A stretch of 64,000 nucleotides of DNA. Source: Dipteris shenzhenensis. Its lineage: Eukaryota; Polypodiophyta; Polypodiopsida; Gleicheniales. Position 1 is the first letter of the stretch, and every line of letters starts with the position of its first letter. Of this stretch, positions 42,941 to 55,340 are shown in pieces. The notes under the pieces are model-generated. The model worked only from the letters and a program-made list of their open reading frames with translations. It did not search any database and was not told the DNA's origin. The stretch lies in the NCBI GenBank assembly GCA_047967505.1, contig CM106538.1; one strand, 5' to 3'. The position numbers and the translations under genes are program-made.

Positions 42941-42984
42941 TCACAATATTACATAGCAAAAGGCATAAGATGTATGTAAATAAT

Positions 42985-43170
42985 AAATGATTATCGCAAA
43001 CCCACCATAAATATTATGCTTTCTCACAGGAAAAGCTAATACTATGTGGAAAGAAAGCAAATAATGTAAATCCTTTGAAATGATTATCGCAAACCCACCA
43101 TAAATATTATGCTTTCTCACAGGAAAAGCTAATACTATGTGGAAAGAAAGCAAATAATGTAAATCCTTTG
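42985..43170. repeat. 93-bp tandem duplication, apparently exact
   Basis: Units 42985-43077 and 43078-43170 start AAATGATTATCGCAAACCC and end AAATCCTTTG. I see no difference between them, so this duplication is recent compared with its surroundings. Confidence 0.92.
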
Positions 43171-43704
43171 ATACTAGGTGCAAAAGAAACAAATTCTTGA
43201 TTCATAATGCAAGAAGGACATAAAGGATATAATTGACTTTTAATACTATATAAAAAAGACCACAAAAAATGGGGCTATGCTATAGCATGCTAGCTAGTCA
43301 ATCCTCATTGAAACTAAAGCGTCGGGAAAAAACAAGAAGAAGACCCATCTTTTTTTAGCTTGGAGAATCTACATTTATAACCTCAAGGTTAAGAGGAGAA
43401 TGAGAAGTCTTATGATGATAATTTTATTATGGAGAGGAGTCATCTCATGAGGAGGTGAGCTGCTTGAGCTAGATGAATTGCCTAGCTTCTATCAATTCTC
43501 TCCTCTCATGTCAATGCAGTTAGCATGCACAACTCATCAATTGACAAAGTGTACAAGGGACAGCTAACATATGCATTGAATTTGAACAAATGATAAGGTG
43601 ATTGCACAAGGGTCACCCCAACTAACATAATGGGCATGTAAGGAGGACCTTGCAAGTGGACCTTGAGCTTCCTACTTGCAAGTGCTGAAGTCATGAACTA
43701 CTAA

Positions 43705-44070
43705 TGGTAGGAACTAGGTGGAATTGATACAATTGTATATCTTAGGTTTTTTTTTTGCATGCTAGGACTAGATATTTATTTGCATGATGGTAGAAATTGA
43801 TTGTTGATTGTGGAATTAGTGGTAGATAGGCCGAGGCATGGGTAAAGAGCATGGAGAGAAAAAATACAGTCACAGCTCCCCCAAAAAAAGCAATAGTCCC
43901 TATTTTTACGATAAGTTTTGATCCATAACTCTAATTTAGGAGTTTTTTTTTGTTGTTGCAAAGTTCAAATTAAGATCTACAACTCCGTACGATAGGTGAT
44001 TGGTTTGTGTTGATAGACTGCTCCTATCTTGCAGTAAAGATTGGACCAGTGGGAGAAGTGTTCCCTAGAT
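43705..44070 (+). repeat. Left degenerate LTR
   Basis: Shares with 48678-49100 TGGTAGGAACTAG, TTGATTGTTGATTGTGGAATTA-like text, GTAGATAGGCC, CTCCCCCAAAAAA, TTTTGATCCATAACTC and GCTCCTATCTT in the same order. Confidence 0.75.
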
Positions 44071-45250
44071 CTTGTGGTACCTGAGGCATCGTCTAAGAAG
44101 GGGGGCTGGACAACTTATCCTTGTCGTGAGTATCCAAGCTATCACCACGATCCCGTCCCCTAGCTTGAACTTCCCCCTACATGCTATACTTCCCATCAGA
44201 CTTTTGTGGATCCACTCACTCTTGGACCCCTTTGAGTCTATCATTTCATTGTGTGCCAATTGAGTATTTTTTGAACAGATAGGACAATTCATGACATAGT
44301 GACTTGTTTGCTTGTAGAGATAGCAAGGATTTGCAAAAGGTTCAAAGCAAACCTTCTTAGATAAACAAACCTCCACAAAATTGAGAATATCTTGGCTTCT
44401 ATCCCACAAAATCCATGCTTTTTTGGGCCAAAGTCTCGATGTGCGAGTGAGGGATAACAAAATCCTCCCCAGAGAGTGAGCAATTGCATCGAAGCTAGTG
44501 CACATCCATGCATGCATCGAGGGGAAGTCCACCCACATTGGAAATTCCCAGAACATAAATGCATCACTAGAAAAAAAGGGGCCCCATGCGATTGCCAAAC
44601 TCTTAAAAAAACAAGAGGATGCAATAGAATATCATTATGCAACTCCTTAGACATGCATCACACAAGAAAGGAGCCCTTGCCCATATGTTACACCTCATAC
44701 CCCTAGGAGGAACCTCACATCAAAAGTAACAAACTCCCTAAGCTCCCTAATGGTAGATAATCTACTAGTAAAAATTAGATACAAGCCCTTATTAGCAACC
44801 CTTGTTACTAAAAAATAGATACAAACCCCTGTTAGCAACCTCCAGCTTCATGGCATTGAACTAAAGATGACAAACAGTCTTGTGCTTAACCCCAATCTCT
44901 CGAAGCTCCTTTTTGGCCCCGTGCAAGCAACATCTGTGCATAGGAGATCCCATGGATCCTCATTGAAAGTTTTAAAAACCCGCTCCTCAACTTCTTTGTG
45001 AGAGTTTCTACATAGGACACTTGATCCTCCTTGGCTACCACGAACCTACTCCTTCCTAGCTCCTCCCTCAACCTCAATGGTTGCATGCACCTCAAAAGCC
45101 TCCTCACTCCTGTCACAATAGTCTTTGGACCGGAAGACACCAAAAGCTTATCGCCCACCTCGATAAGCCCACCTGACATTGTTGAGAATTGATTGAGACT
45201 TCTCTTCCGCTTGAGAGAATTCTGTCCATTCCTTTTTCCATTCATTGTTC
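44065..45250 (-). mobile_element. LINE ORF1 fragment (antisense)
   Basis: On the minus strand FPMWVDFPSMHAWM, IAHSLGRILLSLTRTSRLWP, KVCFEPFANPCYLYKQTSHYV and CPICS, the pattern of the plant L1 ORF1 DUF4283 and knuckle region. Upstream minus-strand text to 45245 may be its N-terminal part. No RT follows. Confidence 0.5.
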
Positions 45251-46500
45251 CGTGAGAATAAGTGGTTCCTTGATTCTTTGCGAAAGATTTTCTTCTCCAT
45301 TCCTCAAGTGATTCTTGAGAGTCTTTGTGAGGATTTATGAGAGAGAGATACTTTCGTCATCATAGATTTCCATCATTGTGATAGAAAGAATCAAGAGAGA
45401 GATAGGGAGACTCCCCTATTGAGAGAGCTTCTAGTAAAGCATACCATCAATGACTTCATGAGATCGAGCAAGAGGCTGAAGCGACTCTATTAATCAAGAA
45501 ACAAAGAATTTGAAGCAAGCCAACTCCAAGCAAGAATAGCTCATGACTGAGGCTACAAGCAACTGTGCAAAGCACTTTGCACCTTCTGTGTTTCACACGA
45601 CCATTGGGGAGCTCACCTTGATGAGCCCTGTCACACATGCAAAAGAAATGCACTCAGACTGTAGAATGGTGCACAGAACTCACTATCCTCAATGGACCTT
45701 GCCATCTTGTTTTTCAAAGGGGGGACATAAAAGCCTCTCATAACAAAGTAAAGGAGTTCGATGTATGCTATATATAATTAACGTTATTCTCTTTCTCGAA
45801 CTTGACACGCTCTCTTTACATGTGACAACTACACAAAGCTTAGTCTAAAATAAGGTGGCAATCCCACTGAGGTTGCCCTACCTTTTGGAATGTTATTATA
45901 GGTGTAGGTGTTAAGTGCATTATGTGTAAATGTATGCAATGCAATGGTCTCTCCATTATGCAAATGATTAAGTTGTTGGTTCTTTGAATTCTAAGTTAAA
46001 GTGGAAGTAGTCCATCATGGTTTGTAGATTTATTGATTATGATGTTTTTAAAGATGCTGAAGTCACCACCATGGCCTCACTTTCAACATGGTGGCATAAT
46101 CACTAAGCCCATTTAGAGAAAATATAAAGTAGCTTGGATAAATATTGCAACAAAATTTTCTGATAACATCTAAAAGGGAAAAGAAAGGTGTATGAAAGAG
46201 AAATAAAAAATGCAAGTAAAGGTGAATGAATATGGGGAAAGGTAGATGAGTGAAAAGAGAGGAGAGGGAAGAGATGAAATAGGGGATAGGCCATTAAATA
46301 TGAGTGGGGACATGTCCCTTTTGGCAAGAGACCCTCATTTACATGCTTTTATTTAAGGCTTTATCATAGAAGCTAAATGACAAAATACTTCGCTACCTCT
46401 CATGTAAGGCCAAAAACTTAATCCACACAAAGTGACAAAATCATTTAGGACCCTCACAAAAAGACAAAAGCCTAAAGCTCATTACAATGGCCTACACTAG
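45250..46500. other. No gene recognised
   Basis: Internal part of the old element; purine-rich stretches (GAGAGAGAT) and no conserved gag motif that I can read. Confidence 0.35.
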
Positions 46501-46539
46501 TCAGAGAAATGGGATAGAGCCTGATCTCGACAAGGTGAA

Positions 46540-48540
46540 AGCACTAATTTTACTATCCTCTCCTACTTATGTCTAGGTTTATGCCTTTATTATCATAGTT
46601 GCTTTAGCCACTTCTGCAGGCAGTCAAGAAGGATCCTCTTTAGTGGGATGAAGAGTGTGATGAGGTGTTTAGAAAAGTCAAAGAGAATCTTGGTGAGATT
46701 TCAAGTGTGAAAGCTCTTGAAATTGACAAAATATCTACGTTAATCCTTCCATAGGGATAGATGCAATTGGGGCAATTCTCTTGCAACAAGGAAATGAATA
46801 CAGGTATATGACAACGGTATACTATGCCAGCAGAGTAAAAATTGAGGTATAAAGAAATTACATAGAGGCAAAGCTTGTGCTATCAAGCTTGGTTTATTCA
46901 TGTAAGAGATTTATAGATTATTTACTACCCAAACCATTTGTTGTGTTGAGAAACTACACATTTTTAAGCCTACTACTCAATAGTACTAATCTTTTTGAAA
47001 GCATGATAAGGATACTGGAGCTGCAAGAATTTGATATTGAAGCACATACTGGGAGTTTGGCGAACAAAACATATGCATCTCAAAGCTTGGATTCGAGAGG
47101 TGAAGAGGCTATTGGATGCTTTTTGAATGTTGGAGCATTCAACATGTGGCTAAAGAATAGAACCATAATGCACATGAAGTAGATCAACAAGCCATGGTGG
47201 GGATGTATTTTACAACCAAGGTGGATGGACCGTTATATCATGGGAGGGAGTATCTTGCCAAGAAGAAAGCATTTCTAATGACAAAAAGGGTACCTTCAGG
47301 TATGACAAAGCTAGGGAAGTATCAATTTGTGAAGAAATGTAAAAAATTTTGTATTATTAGTGATGCTCTTTTCATGAAACCACTAGATTTGGTATTGATA
47401 AGGGTGCCTTGGAAAGATGAGATTTATTATATATTGAAAACCAATCATGAGGGAGTATGTGGAGGACATTTTGCTTTCAAATCACATCGTTGAAAATATT
47501 GTTGGAGGGCTATGGTAGCCTTATATTCAAAATGATGTGCAGCATTGGTGTAGGTCCTATTTCCAATGTCAGAGAATGGGAAAAAGGGTATTAAATCCTA
47601 AACCATGGAACATCATGCTTGCTTATAACATTTTTGAAAGGTGAGGGATAGATGCCATTGGACTATTGCCTATGACTGCTCATGGGACATGTTACATAAT
47701 TATAGCCATTGACTACTTATCTAGATGTACAGAAGCTAAGGCAGTGAAAGTAGTCAATGTGAAGGAGGTATGCAAGTTCGTGTATGAAAATTTGCTGCAA
47801 GTTGGGAGTACCATTGAAGCTCATCGGATAGAGGACCTGGATTTTAGAGTGAGTTGATGGATCTTTTATGTGAAAAGTTGAAAATCAAACACAGGTATGA
47901 CACCCCTTACTATCCACAATGTAATGGGATGAATGAAAATTCCAATGGTGAACTAACAATCATGCTTAACAGGACTTAGAATCATGAGAAAACATGGGAT
48001 TTGGATCTTCCTTGTGTGCTATGGGCTTACAGTATTGTAGTGAAAGGAAGCACTTGGTTCTCTCCTTTCCACCTTATCTATGGAGTTGAAGCTTTGTTGC
48101 CTATTGAGGTAGAGATTACCAACATTGAGATTCTTGATGAGGATAAATGAGGAGCCTTAGCATTAGTTCAGAATCCACCTTTTGGAATTTCAAAAAGAAG
48201 ATTTGGATCAGATGCAAGCATTAGAGCATGATCAAAAGACCCAAGAGCAAAATCAGCGAAGAGCTAATGAGAAGATCAAGGACAAGAAGATTGGTAAGGG
48301 TGACCTTGTGCTCCATTATGATAGTAAGCTAAATAACAATTTTAAAACTAAGTTTTAGACAAAGTGGGAAGGCTCTTTTTGAGTGTAAGAACGATTCTAT
48401 AATGACTCATATGAGTTGAAGAACTTAGATGACACTCTACACAAGAATAGAGTTAATGGGCTTAAGAAATATATTGTCCAACAAATGATCATCACTACAT
48501 GACAAGTGGGTAGAAAAGAGGATGAGGCATGGTATGAAAA
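46540..48540 (+). mobile_element. Gypsy RNase H and integrase remnant
   Basis: RNase H: IDAIGAILLQQGNEY, YASRVKIEV, EAKLVLSSLVYSCKRFIDYL, QEFDIEAHTG. Integrase: WCRSYFQCQRMGKRVLNPKP, IDAIGLLPMTAHGTCYIIIA, IDYLSRCTEAKAV; after further breaks, LVLHYDSKLNNNFKTKF and LKNLDDTLHKNRVNGLKKY. The last, without a chromodomain, suggests a non-chromovirus (Athila/Tat-like) lineage. Many stops. Confidence 0.75.
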
Positions 48541-48677
48541 TACTATCAAGGAGGAGGAGGACTAGACCAACTCACTAAATTATTTTTTTGAAGACTATTG
48601 GACATGAACATCATAGTAGCTGAGGGGTGTGTAAAAATTATAGACAAATTTTGTGGACCCCTATTTTAAATTGCTAG

Positions 48678-49100
48678 TGGTAGGAACTAGCCGGAATTGA
48701 TATGATTGTACATCTTATTTCATGTTTTGCATGCTTGAACTAAATATTTATTTGCACGATGATGGTAGAAAGTGATTGTTGATTGTGGAATTAATGGTAG
48801 ATAGGCCAATGGTGGAGGTGTGCATAAAGAGCGTGCATGTTAAAAAAGCAATTGCACCTCCCCCAAAAAAGATTAATCACTGTTTTTGAGATAATTTTTG
48901 ATCCATAACTCAAATTTAGAATATCTTTTTCTTGCAAATATAAAATCAATCTCTAGAACTCTCTAGAAGAAGTCAAGGTCTAAATCCATAGAAAATGGGA
49001 TAAAAAAAGAGAATACAATAGATGACTAGTTTATGTTGATAGGTTGCTCCTATCTTATCGAGAAAATTAGACCTGTGGAAGAAGCGCTACCTAGCTTTAG
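48678..49100 (+). repeat. Right degenerate LTR
   Basis: See the left copy at 43705. A TG start at about 48629, after a purine tract GCTGAGGGGTG, is an alternative LTR beginning. Confidence 0.7.
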
Positions 49101-50900
49101 AGCTAATCCTCTTGTAAGATGTTATGTATACTTATATTTATGGAAAAACAACTCAAAGGATTGCCTATATCATGTCTGTAAATATTATGTGTCCAACATA
49201 GCATAGTCTAGATGGGATGTCATAAGCGATTGAGAGGTTGAGGAAATATACATGTTATGGGTTTATTTGCGATGCTCTTATTATGTTTGTAAGTTGAAGA
49301 ACTATTATAGTGATCACTTATAGTCCCTTGGTTTCTCTTATCATCATGAGTAGGATTTGAGACACCTTTCGACATCAAAGGTGCAGCGAATCTCATGTCA
49401 CTTGACATGCTAAAAGAGATGGGCTTCCCTCTTGCATAGGATGGATGAGATTATATCACTTGACATGCTAAAAGAGACAGGCTTCGCTCTTGCATAGGAT
49501 GGATGAGATTATACAATCTTTTCAAGGAGGGGACCCACTATTCCATGGGAACTTGTTTTTGAGGAGAATCCACCCATCCACATCATAGATCCAGGTGTTT
49601 GGCACATGTACACGACATCACTCTATGACATCCCAATCCATCCACCATATGATATGTCCTCTTTCCCTCACCGCACCACACATACATGAAATCACTCTAA
49701 GGCATCCCGATCCATCCACCATCTGATATGTCCTCTTTGCCTAGGCCCATAACATCCATCTTGTTCACTACATAGAATGTGTAAGCTGCATTGCATTGGC
49801 TCCACAATCAAAAAATCTAGGACCATAAGGGGTTGTGGATTAAGCATTTTGCATATGGACATACATCTTGGCCCTTAGTCTTAGTACATATGTTTAATCC
49901 CAAAGGGATGCGTCAATTTTACGAGCAAAAAACTATGAGCAGGTTTATCCAAGCGTGTTTTTCAAGAGATTTAAAATTTGTATTTCTTTAGGAAACATGG
50001 TTTTTATACTTTTATTTTCACTAGAACTAGATCCCTTTATCAAAAAAATATACAAAATAGTCACTCATTCAATTTTACATAACATAAAATTTCTTATTTA
50101 TAGACATCCTTTGTACCCCTATTATTACCTATAAAAAGTGTTGATAAATATTTCCTTTAAGAAACATCCCTCATGATCACTCTCAATGTAATAATATTAT
50201 ACATATATAATTACTTATTAAACACATTTATATCAATATAACAAGAGCTTTCTAGTGTTTTCATAGCATAAATAACAAGATATTTATGGATATGTTTCTA
50301 AAGAAATTTAAATCACTATAAATAAGTATTAATTTGGGCTTATATATCACTCTCATAAAATAAATGTAATATTTAATACTATATATGCAAAATTTTCCAA
50401 AGTATAACCCCATAGATGTGCTCAATTGGGATTTTTCAATCAATTTGAGTGGTTGAATGACTATATTTGGACATTGGATGTGAAGTTATGCCACTATTAA
50501 AAGTGTTGTCCATGGTAGTTTTGCCAACGAAACTACCTTGGAAGACCTACTTCAAAGGGGTTTTGCTGGTGAAACTACCTTGATGGCTTGGTTCAATGAG
50601 GTTTCTTTGGAGAAACCCTTTCATGAAGCCAGGTTGAGAGAGGGTTTTCAATGTCACCCCCTATTAAGTAAAAGTTGGAAGAAGGATGATAAGGATCATA
50701 AGGTCACCCCCTATTAAGTAAAATTTGTAAGAAGGATCATAAGGGAATTTTCATAGAGAAGTCTACTCTACATGTGGGTTTATTCAAAAGCCATCCCATT
50801 ATGTTACTCACCATTCCCAAAGATTCATGTAAATATTTGTGTATAAAATAGGCATTTCTATAATACATTGCATATTTCTAAGTGAAACTATGTTTTGTTC
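49100..50900. other. Intergenic, with short tandem duplications
   Basis: 49399-49514: two 58-bp units (CACTTGACATGCTAAAAGAG). About 49612-49740: two units with CACTCTA-G-CATCCC-ATCCATCCACCAT. About 50645-50755: two units beginning TCACCCCCTATTAAGTAAAA. No coding signal. Confidence 0.5.
49399..49514. repeat. 58-bp tandem duplication
   Basis: Units start at 49399 and 49457 and differ at a few positions. Confidence 0.85.
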
Positions 50901-50949
50901 TGATCTATTTTTGCCATATTTTTTCATAGTTGGAAGCTTTTTTTTCCCT

Positions 50950-51490
50950 TTGCTCGGACACTCAGAAGATTTTGCTCAAAAAATGCTCATCCCCAATCAC
51001 ATGGTATGCCATGGCTTCCTCCCTACTTGGAGTACCACCACCATTGTGCCAATACACAAAGTAGGTGATCCCATGGACATAAGGAACTACCACACCCTCA
51101 TGATTGGCCACACTTTGGTAAATATTTATGGATTGGTACTCAAGAGAGAGATCAAATCCTACATAGAGGTACAAGGGTAGTGCACTAGCTCTAGGATAGG
51201 CTGGGTTCTCGAGGCAACATTTGACTATTGCGTCGCATATTCACTCGATGGTTTATCATCGAGTAGGCAAGATCGAAGTCCTAGAAAGCCTATACTTGCT
51301 TTTTAGACTTTTGGAAAGATTTTGACAAAGTACCACAAGAACACATGATTAGGAGGCTCTAGGGGAAGAATTGATGCAGATACCAAAGGATATGATCTTA
51401 GGGTGATGAGTTTATATGAGTCAGACAGTCAAAGGGAGAGTACGTTCCCTTGGAGGCCTATCCCAAAGCATTAGGGCAAGCCTGCAAGGG
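50950..51490 (+). mobile_element. LINE reverse-transcriptase remnant, family L-a copy 2
   Basis: Reads TWSTTTIVPIHKVGDPMDIR, NYHTLMIGHTLVNIYGLVLK and REIKSYIEVQG, then in broken frames FGKILTKYHKN (usual DF-KAFD-VPRE) and LYESDSQ. This is the N-terminal half of the RT; the piece at 22020-22560 carries the following half of the same type of enzyme. Confidence 0.75.
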
Positions 51491-51539
51491 AGTCTTTTAT
51501 GCCATAACAATTAGGACTAGTTTTTTAGTAGTATTTAGT

Positions 51540-52540
51540 TTTCTTTACCAATTACAATAGTAATGGATCATTTTAAAATCAAATTTAAGCTCAATGCTTT
51601 AGTGTTGTAGGATTCATATTATTGCAAACAAGTGAAGGAGACCTTGGAGAAAGGTTGGGCATGCAAGTAAATGCTATGCAAAATCAAATAAAGAAGGTCG
51701 TAAACCTCTCAATTAATTACATAATAATGAATAAGGCTCAATATACAAGGGACTATGAGATGAAGCCATAGGAGGTTAAGATTAATGTGCTGAACTGGTG
51801 TAGGAGAATTCTTGGGATGATAGAATGGCAAATGTTTTATTGTTAATTGATGACTAGATGGCAAAGCTGAGTTGAGCCAAAAAGGTCTAGAGTAGGCAAA
51901 GGTGATTGGTTGGAAGATATTATTTCTTAAAAGTATTTTTCTCAATCATTAAGGGAAGAGGAAGGCTAGTATGATTGACATGGCATAGGATGTTGATGGA
52001 AGGATTATTACAGGGCCATGGAGGATGCAAGATTTGCTTATAATAATTTAGAGCCCATTTTTGGGGGATAAGAGAGGTTTAGTAATACATTATGTAGGCA
52101 ATTGGAGCAAACACTACTAAAAAAGGAGGTTTATGTATTGACATTAAAAATTTTAAAGTATTCTAGTTGAATTTAAAAAGGGTCGTGGGGGATATGGTGC
52201 AAGATGCATGTCGGAAGGAGTCTATATTGGTCAGCACAAACATGGATCTCATTACACTTATTCCTAAGAAGTAGAAGAGGGTCACATTTAGAGATTCAGG
52301 GCCAAAATTCACATTTTGGATATGGCTAGATCATTTTGTTGAAAGATTATGGAAAATTCCATTTATTTTGAGGCTAAAGTATACTCTATCAAATCTCATT
52401 CACTAAAGAATAACATGGAAATTTATTTGGGAGAGGCATCTTTGAAAATGTATAGAATGTTTCTTTGGCACTAGATTATACTTTGAAGGAAAGGTTTGAA
52501 TGTGTCATGTTATGCTAGACTTGAAAATGACCATGATCTC
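51540..52540 (+). mobile_element. L1 reverse-transcriptase remnant, family L-b copy 2
   Basis: Homologous to 39420-40570 in the same order, e.g. ATGGTGCAAGATGCATGTCGG-type text, then the LIPKK region and the GLEEA-like tail. Frames are broken. Confidence 0.65.
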
Positions 52541-52875
52541 ATAGGCATAGCCAAAACACTCTTTGTACTACATCAAAACACTTTTTTCAAATGTCCAATT
52601 TTCATGCTTTATACTAGAAGTATTTATCTAACCCCTAACAAGGCTCCATTTCAACTTCTATCTAATGGTGAACCCATTTTACATCAAGACTTTGGGTTTA
52701 AACACCAACTACATTTTGGGTTTAGAGATAAAGATAGGATGAAGTGACATATTAGAGTGAGAGTATGCATTGTAGCTAGCTCGAGGACACTCTAATTTAC
52801 ATTTTGCAATTTTGTCTCGTGGTGGACAACTTATTTTATATCAGATGTAAGATTCTAGCATTGAGTGTATTCTAG

Positions 52876-52909
<34 letters not shown>

Positions 52910-54460
52910 CATAACATATAGCTCAAGAAGACATATCTTATTGACTCCAAGAGTTTTCACTATTCTATGTTGATGCAAGACACCTAACAATAGTGTGGAA
53001 AGATAGAAAATGGCCCTACAAAGACAGTGGTTTGAGTATAAATACTCCATAATGCAAAGAAACCACACTAATTGGGTACACTTCTCATGAGTTTTTATAT
53101 GTTCTCTCACTTTTAGTATCCATGCTCCATCATCATTATCAATGTGAGATAGCATGTTGTGACTCTATGACTCTTGTAATCTACCCTCAACCGTTGCAAT
53201 TCAACCTTCATATCTTGCCACTCTCCCTCCCTAGTCCAAAATAGATCTACTACAACTTTATCACCTATTGGCAATCTATTTCTACAATCCTTATCTTCTA
53301 TTGGCAATATATTTCTACAAACCTTTTCTACAACCCCTAATCTACTCCTTTAATCCCATTAGCTCCTAGATTAGATTTCTCAATGCTCCACTCTCAAATC
53401 AGTGAAAGAGATTAGTTCTCCACTCTCTCCTCCTATCCCTTTTCTAAGCCCTATAATTCTTTCTAGTTATCCACTCTCTCATATCCCTATCCCTTTTCTA
53501 AATCCTACAACTCTTTCTAGTTCTCCACTCTCTCAACCTACCCTTTTCTAAACCCTACAACTCTTTGATTCCTAAACCTTTTCTAACCCCTAAGCTCCAA
53601 ATTAAGATGGACATTTCCATGAAGATATGGTAACTTTTTAGTCTGTTCATAGAACCACTTTCCACACTTCCACCTATACCTCTGACTTGAGGCCTTATCC
53701 TACATAGTGAATGATATATGTCACTAGCCTGCATTCTACATTCCATTAAAAAAGGAAATTGAAGAAAAATGTTCCTTTAATGTTTAAGATTATAGCTATC
53801 ATTGTTGTTGTATTAATCTACACATTTGTGAGTTTATAGAATCATTACTATTTTTCCCACCCATAAATGCTCTTATATGCTCACATTAATTAGAAAAAAA
53901 GCATCAAATGCTATCACACCTATCATTGAGTGGGTTAGAAGAAAATTTTCATCAAAATAAGTAATGTATTCTTCATGTGTACTAAGGATGCATGGCCAAT
54001 GCAACCAAAAAAGAGAGCTACTTGTCTGATCATCTTTCTTTCACAAATCAACATGAAATTCATTGCTAAGTAGATTATAAACAAATGTTCATCAAAAGAA
54101 GCAATAACTTCTTCAAATGCACCAAGGATATGTGGCCAATGCAAGAAACCTATAATGAAAAATAAAACTCAAAAATTTCTTTCCCCAATATGCATTAGTA
54201 CAAATAAAAAATAGGCATTTAATGAATTAAACAAGGGATAGGTTGCCATTGTGATGCTAAAAATTGATATCTTTAATTTGGCATTGGTGTTGGTTTTCTC
54301 TATGTTTGATAAGAGTTTGAGTATCAAGTGATAGCCTATTGGCTCTCACTTATTTCCATTTTCTAAGATATTGTATGGGATTGAGAGGATGAGTGGAATG
54401 GATCACTATAAATACCATTTGTATGAATGATAAATACCTTGGTATGGGGTGAGAGTTATT
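52540..54460. other. No gene recognised
   Basis: Contains a (GA)n microsatellite at about 52879-52906, and 53340-53590 repeats ACAACTCTTTCTAGTT and CTCCACTCTCTC several times. Open frames are short and unconserved. Confidence 0.4.
52879..52906. repeat. (GA)n microsatellite
   Basis: About 14 GA units. Confidence 0.95.
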
Positions 54461-54499
54461 TATGTATGGGATATTATGGGGTTTTTAGAAAATATGAAG

Positions 54500-55340
54500 A
54501 GTGAGTCATACAAAAGCGGGTGTCATATCCATGTGTTCCAATAATGTAAGAGAGATCACTTGCCAAGCATGTGGAAGGCATGTGGGGGAGTGTGGAGTCA
54601 AGAGGAATCCTTCTAGAATTCCTATGTGGAATAAGGAGGATGTGGACATTTGGAAAAGAGAGGGTCCCTATGGGCTCCATGTGGGGAAACTCTTGACTTT
54701 CTGAATATTTTAAGAGTCTTGAGCATCTTTTGATGGGACACATGTCAAGAGTAGCCAAAAAGGACATGGATGGCGACATATGGGCTTATGTGATTGATGG
54801 GGAAAGGAATCTACATGTAGCAATTGTAAATGGGTGAAGGAGGGTGACAAAATCTCTATAAAAGGATCCCTCCTCTCCCTTGTTCAGCATATCTTCCACC
54901 ATTGAGCCTCATGATGCTATAGCTATAGTCCCCTCAAGCCTCTTCTATGAGCCTTCTCTCTCCCTCTTGTAGATATCCTCTTATGTAGACTCTTGAGTCC
55001 ATATCTCTCTAGTTCATTTGTTTCTATGAGTAGTCTTGGAGCTCTTGCTCCCTCTTGTATGTATGAAACCCCTTCTTCTCCCTTGCATTTGTAGTATTTT
55101 GAGTTGCATTTGAGTGGAGTCTCACTCTATTGGTTATGAAGGTCACTTTAGGTTCTCTCTCTTGAGTGTCTCTCCCCTTTTTCCATTGCTCTCTCTTTCA
55201 AAGTGTTCAAAAGTGTTGTCTATTTGGCCACTCATTATGCATACATGGTTTATCCATTTCCCCAGTCACAAAGGGAGCTCTTACCTTCCTCCTAGGCAAC
55301 CTATATGGGACTTTAATCGTTGATGAAGTTTGAGCATGGA
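54500..55340 (+). repeat. LTR-like repeat (family R2), + orientation
   Basis: A TATA box lies at 54857-54863, followed by pyrimidine-rich text. The stretch 54943-55262 matches the reverse complement of 63690-64000. The outer limits are uncertain; no PBS was seen next to it, so it may be a solo LTR. Confidence 0.55.
54857..54863 (+). promoter_or_regulatory. TATA box in R2 repeat
   Basis: TATAAAA in CTCTATAAAAGGATCCC, a strong plant TATA context; presumably the old LTR promoter. Confidence 0.5.

Larger units (their letters stand above)
43705..49100 (+). mobile_element. Old gypsy element between degenerate LTRs
   Basis: Direct repeats at 43705-44070 and 48678-49100 flank a gypsy RNase H and integrase remnant in + orientation ending shortly before the right repeat. 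A LINE ORF1 fragment (44065-45250, minus) lies just inside the left repeat. The exact LTR limits and the target duplication are lost. Confidence 0.65.

Noticed and set aside
42941-43192. 83-codon minus-strand frame with an internal peptide repeat.
   Set aside because: The repeat only reflects the 93-bp duplication, whose length is a multiple of three.
49399-49740. Short repeats at regular distance, at first sight array-like.
   Set aside because: Only two units each of different repeats without unique spacers of constant length, in a plant genome; not CRISPR.
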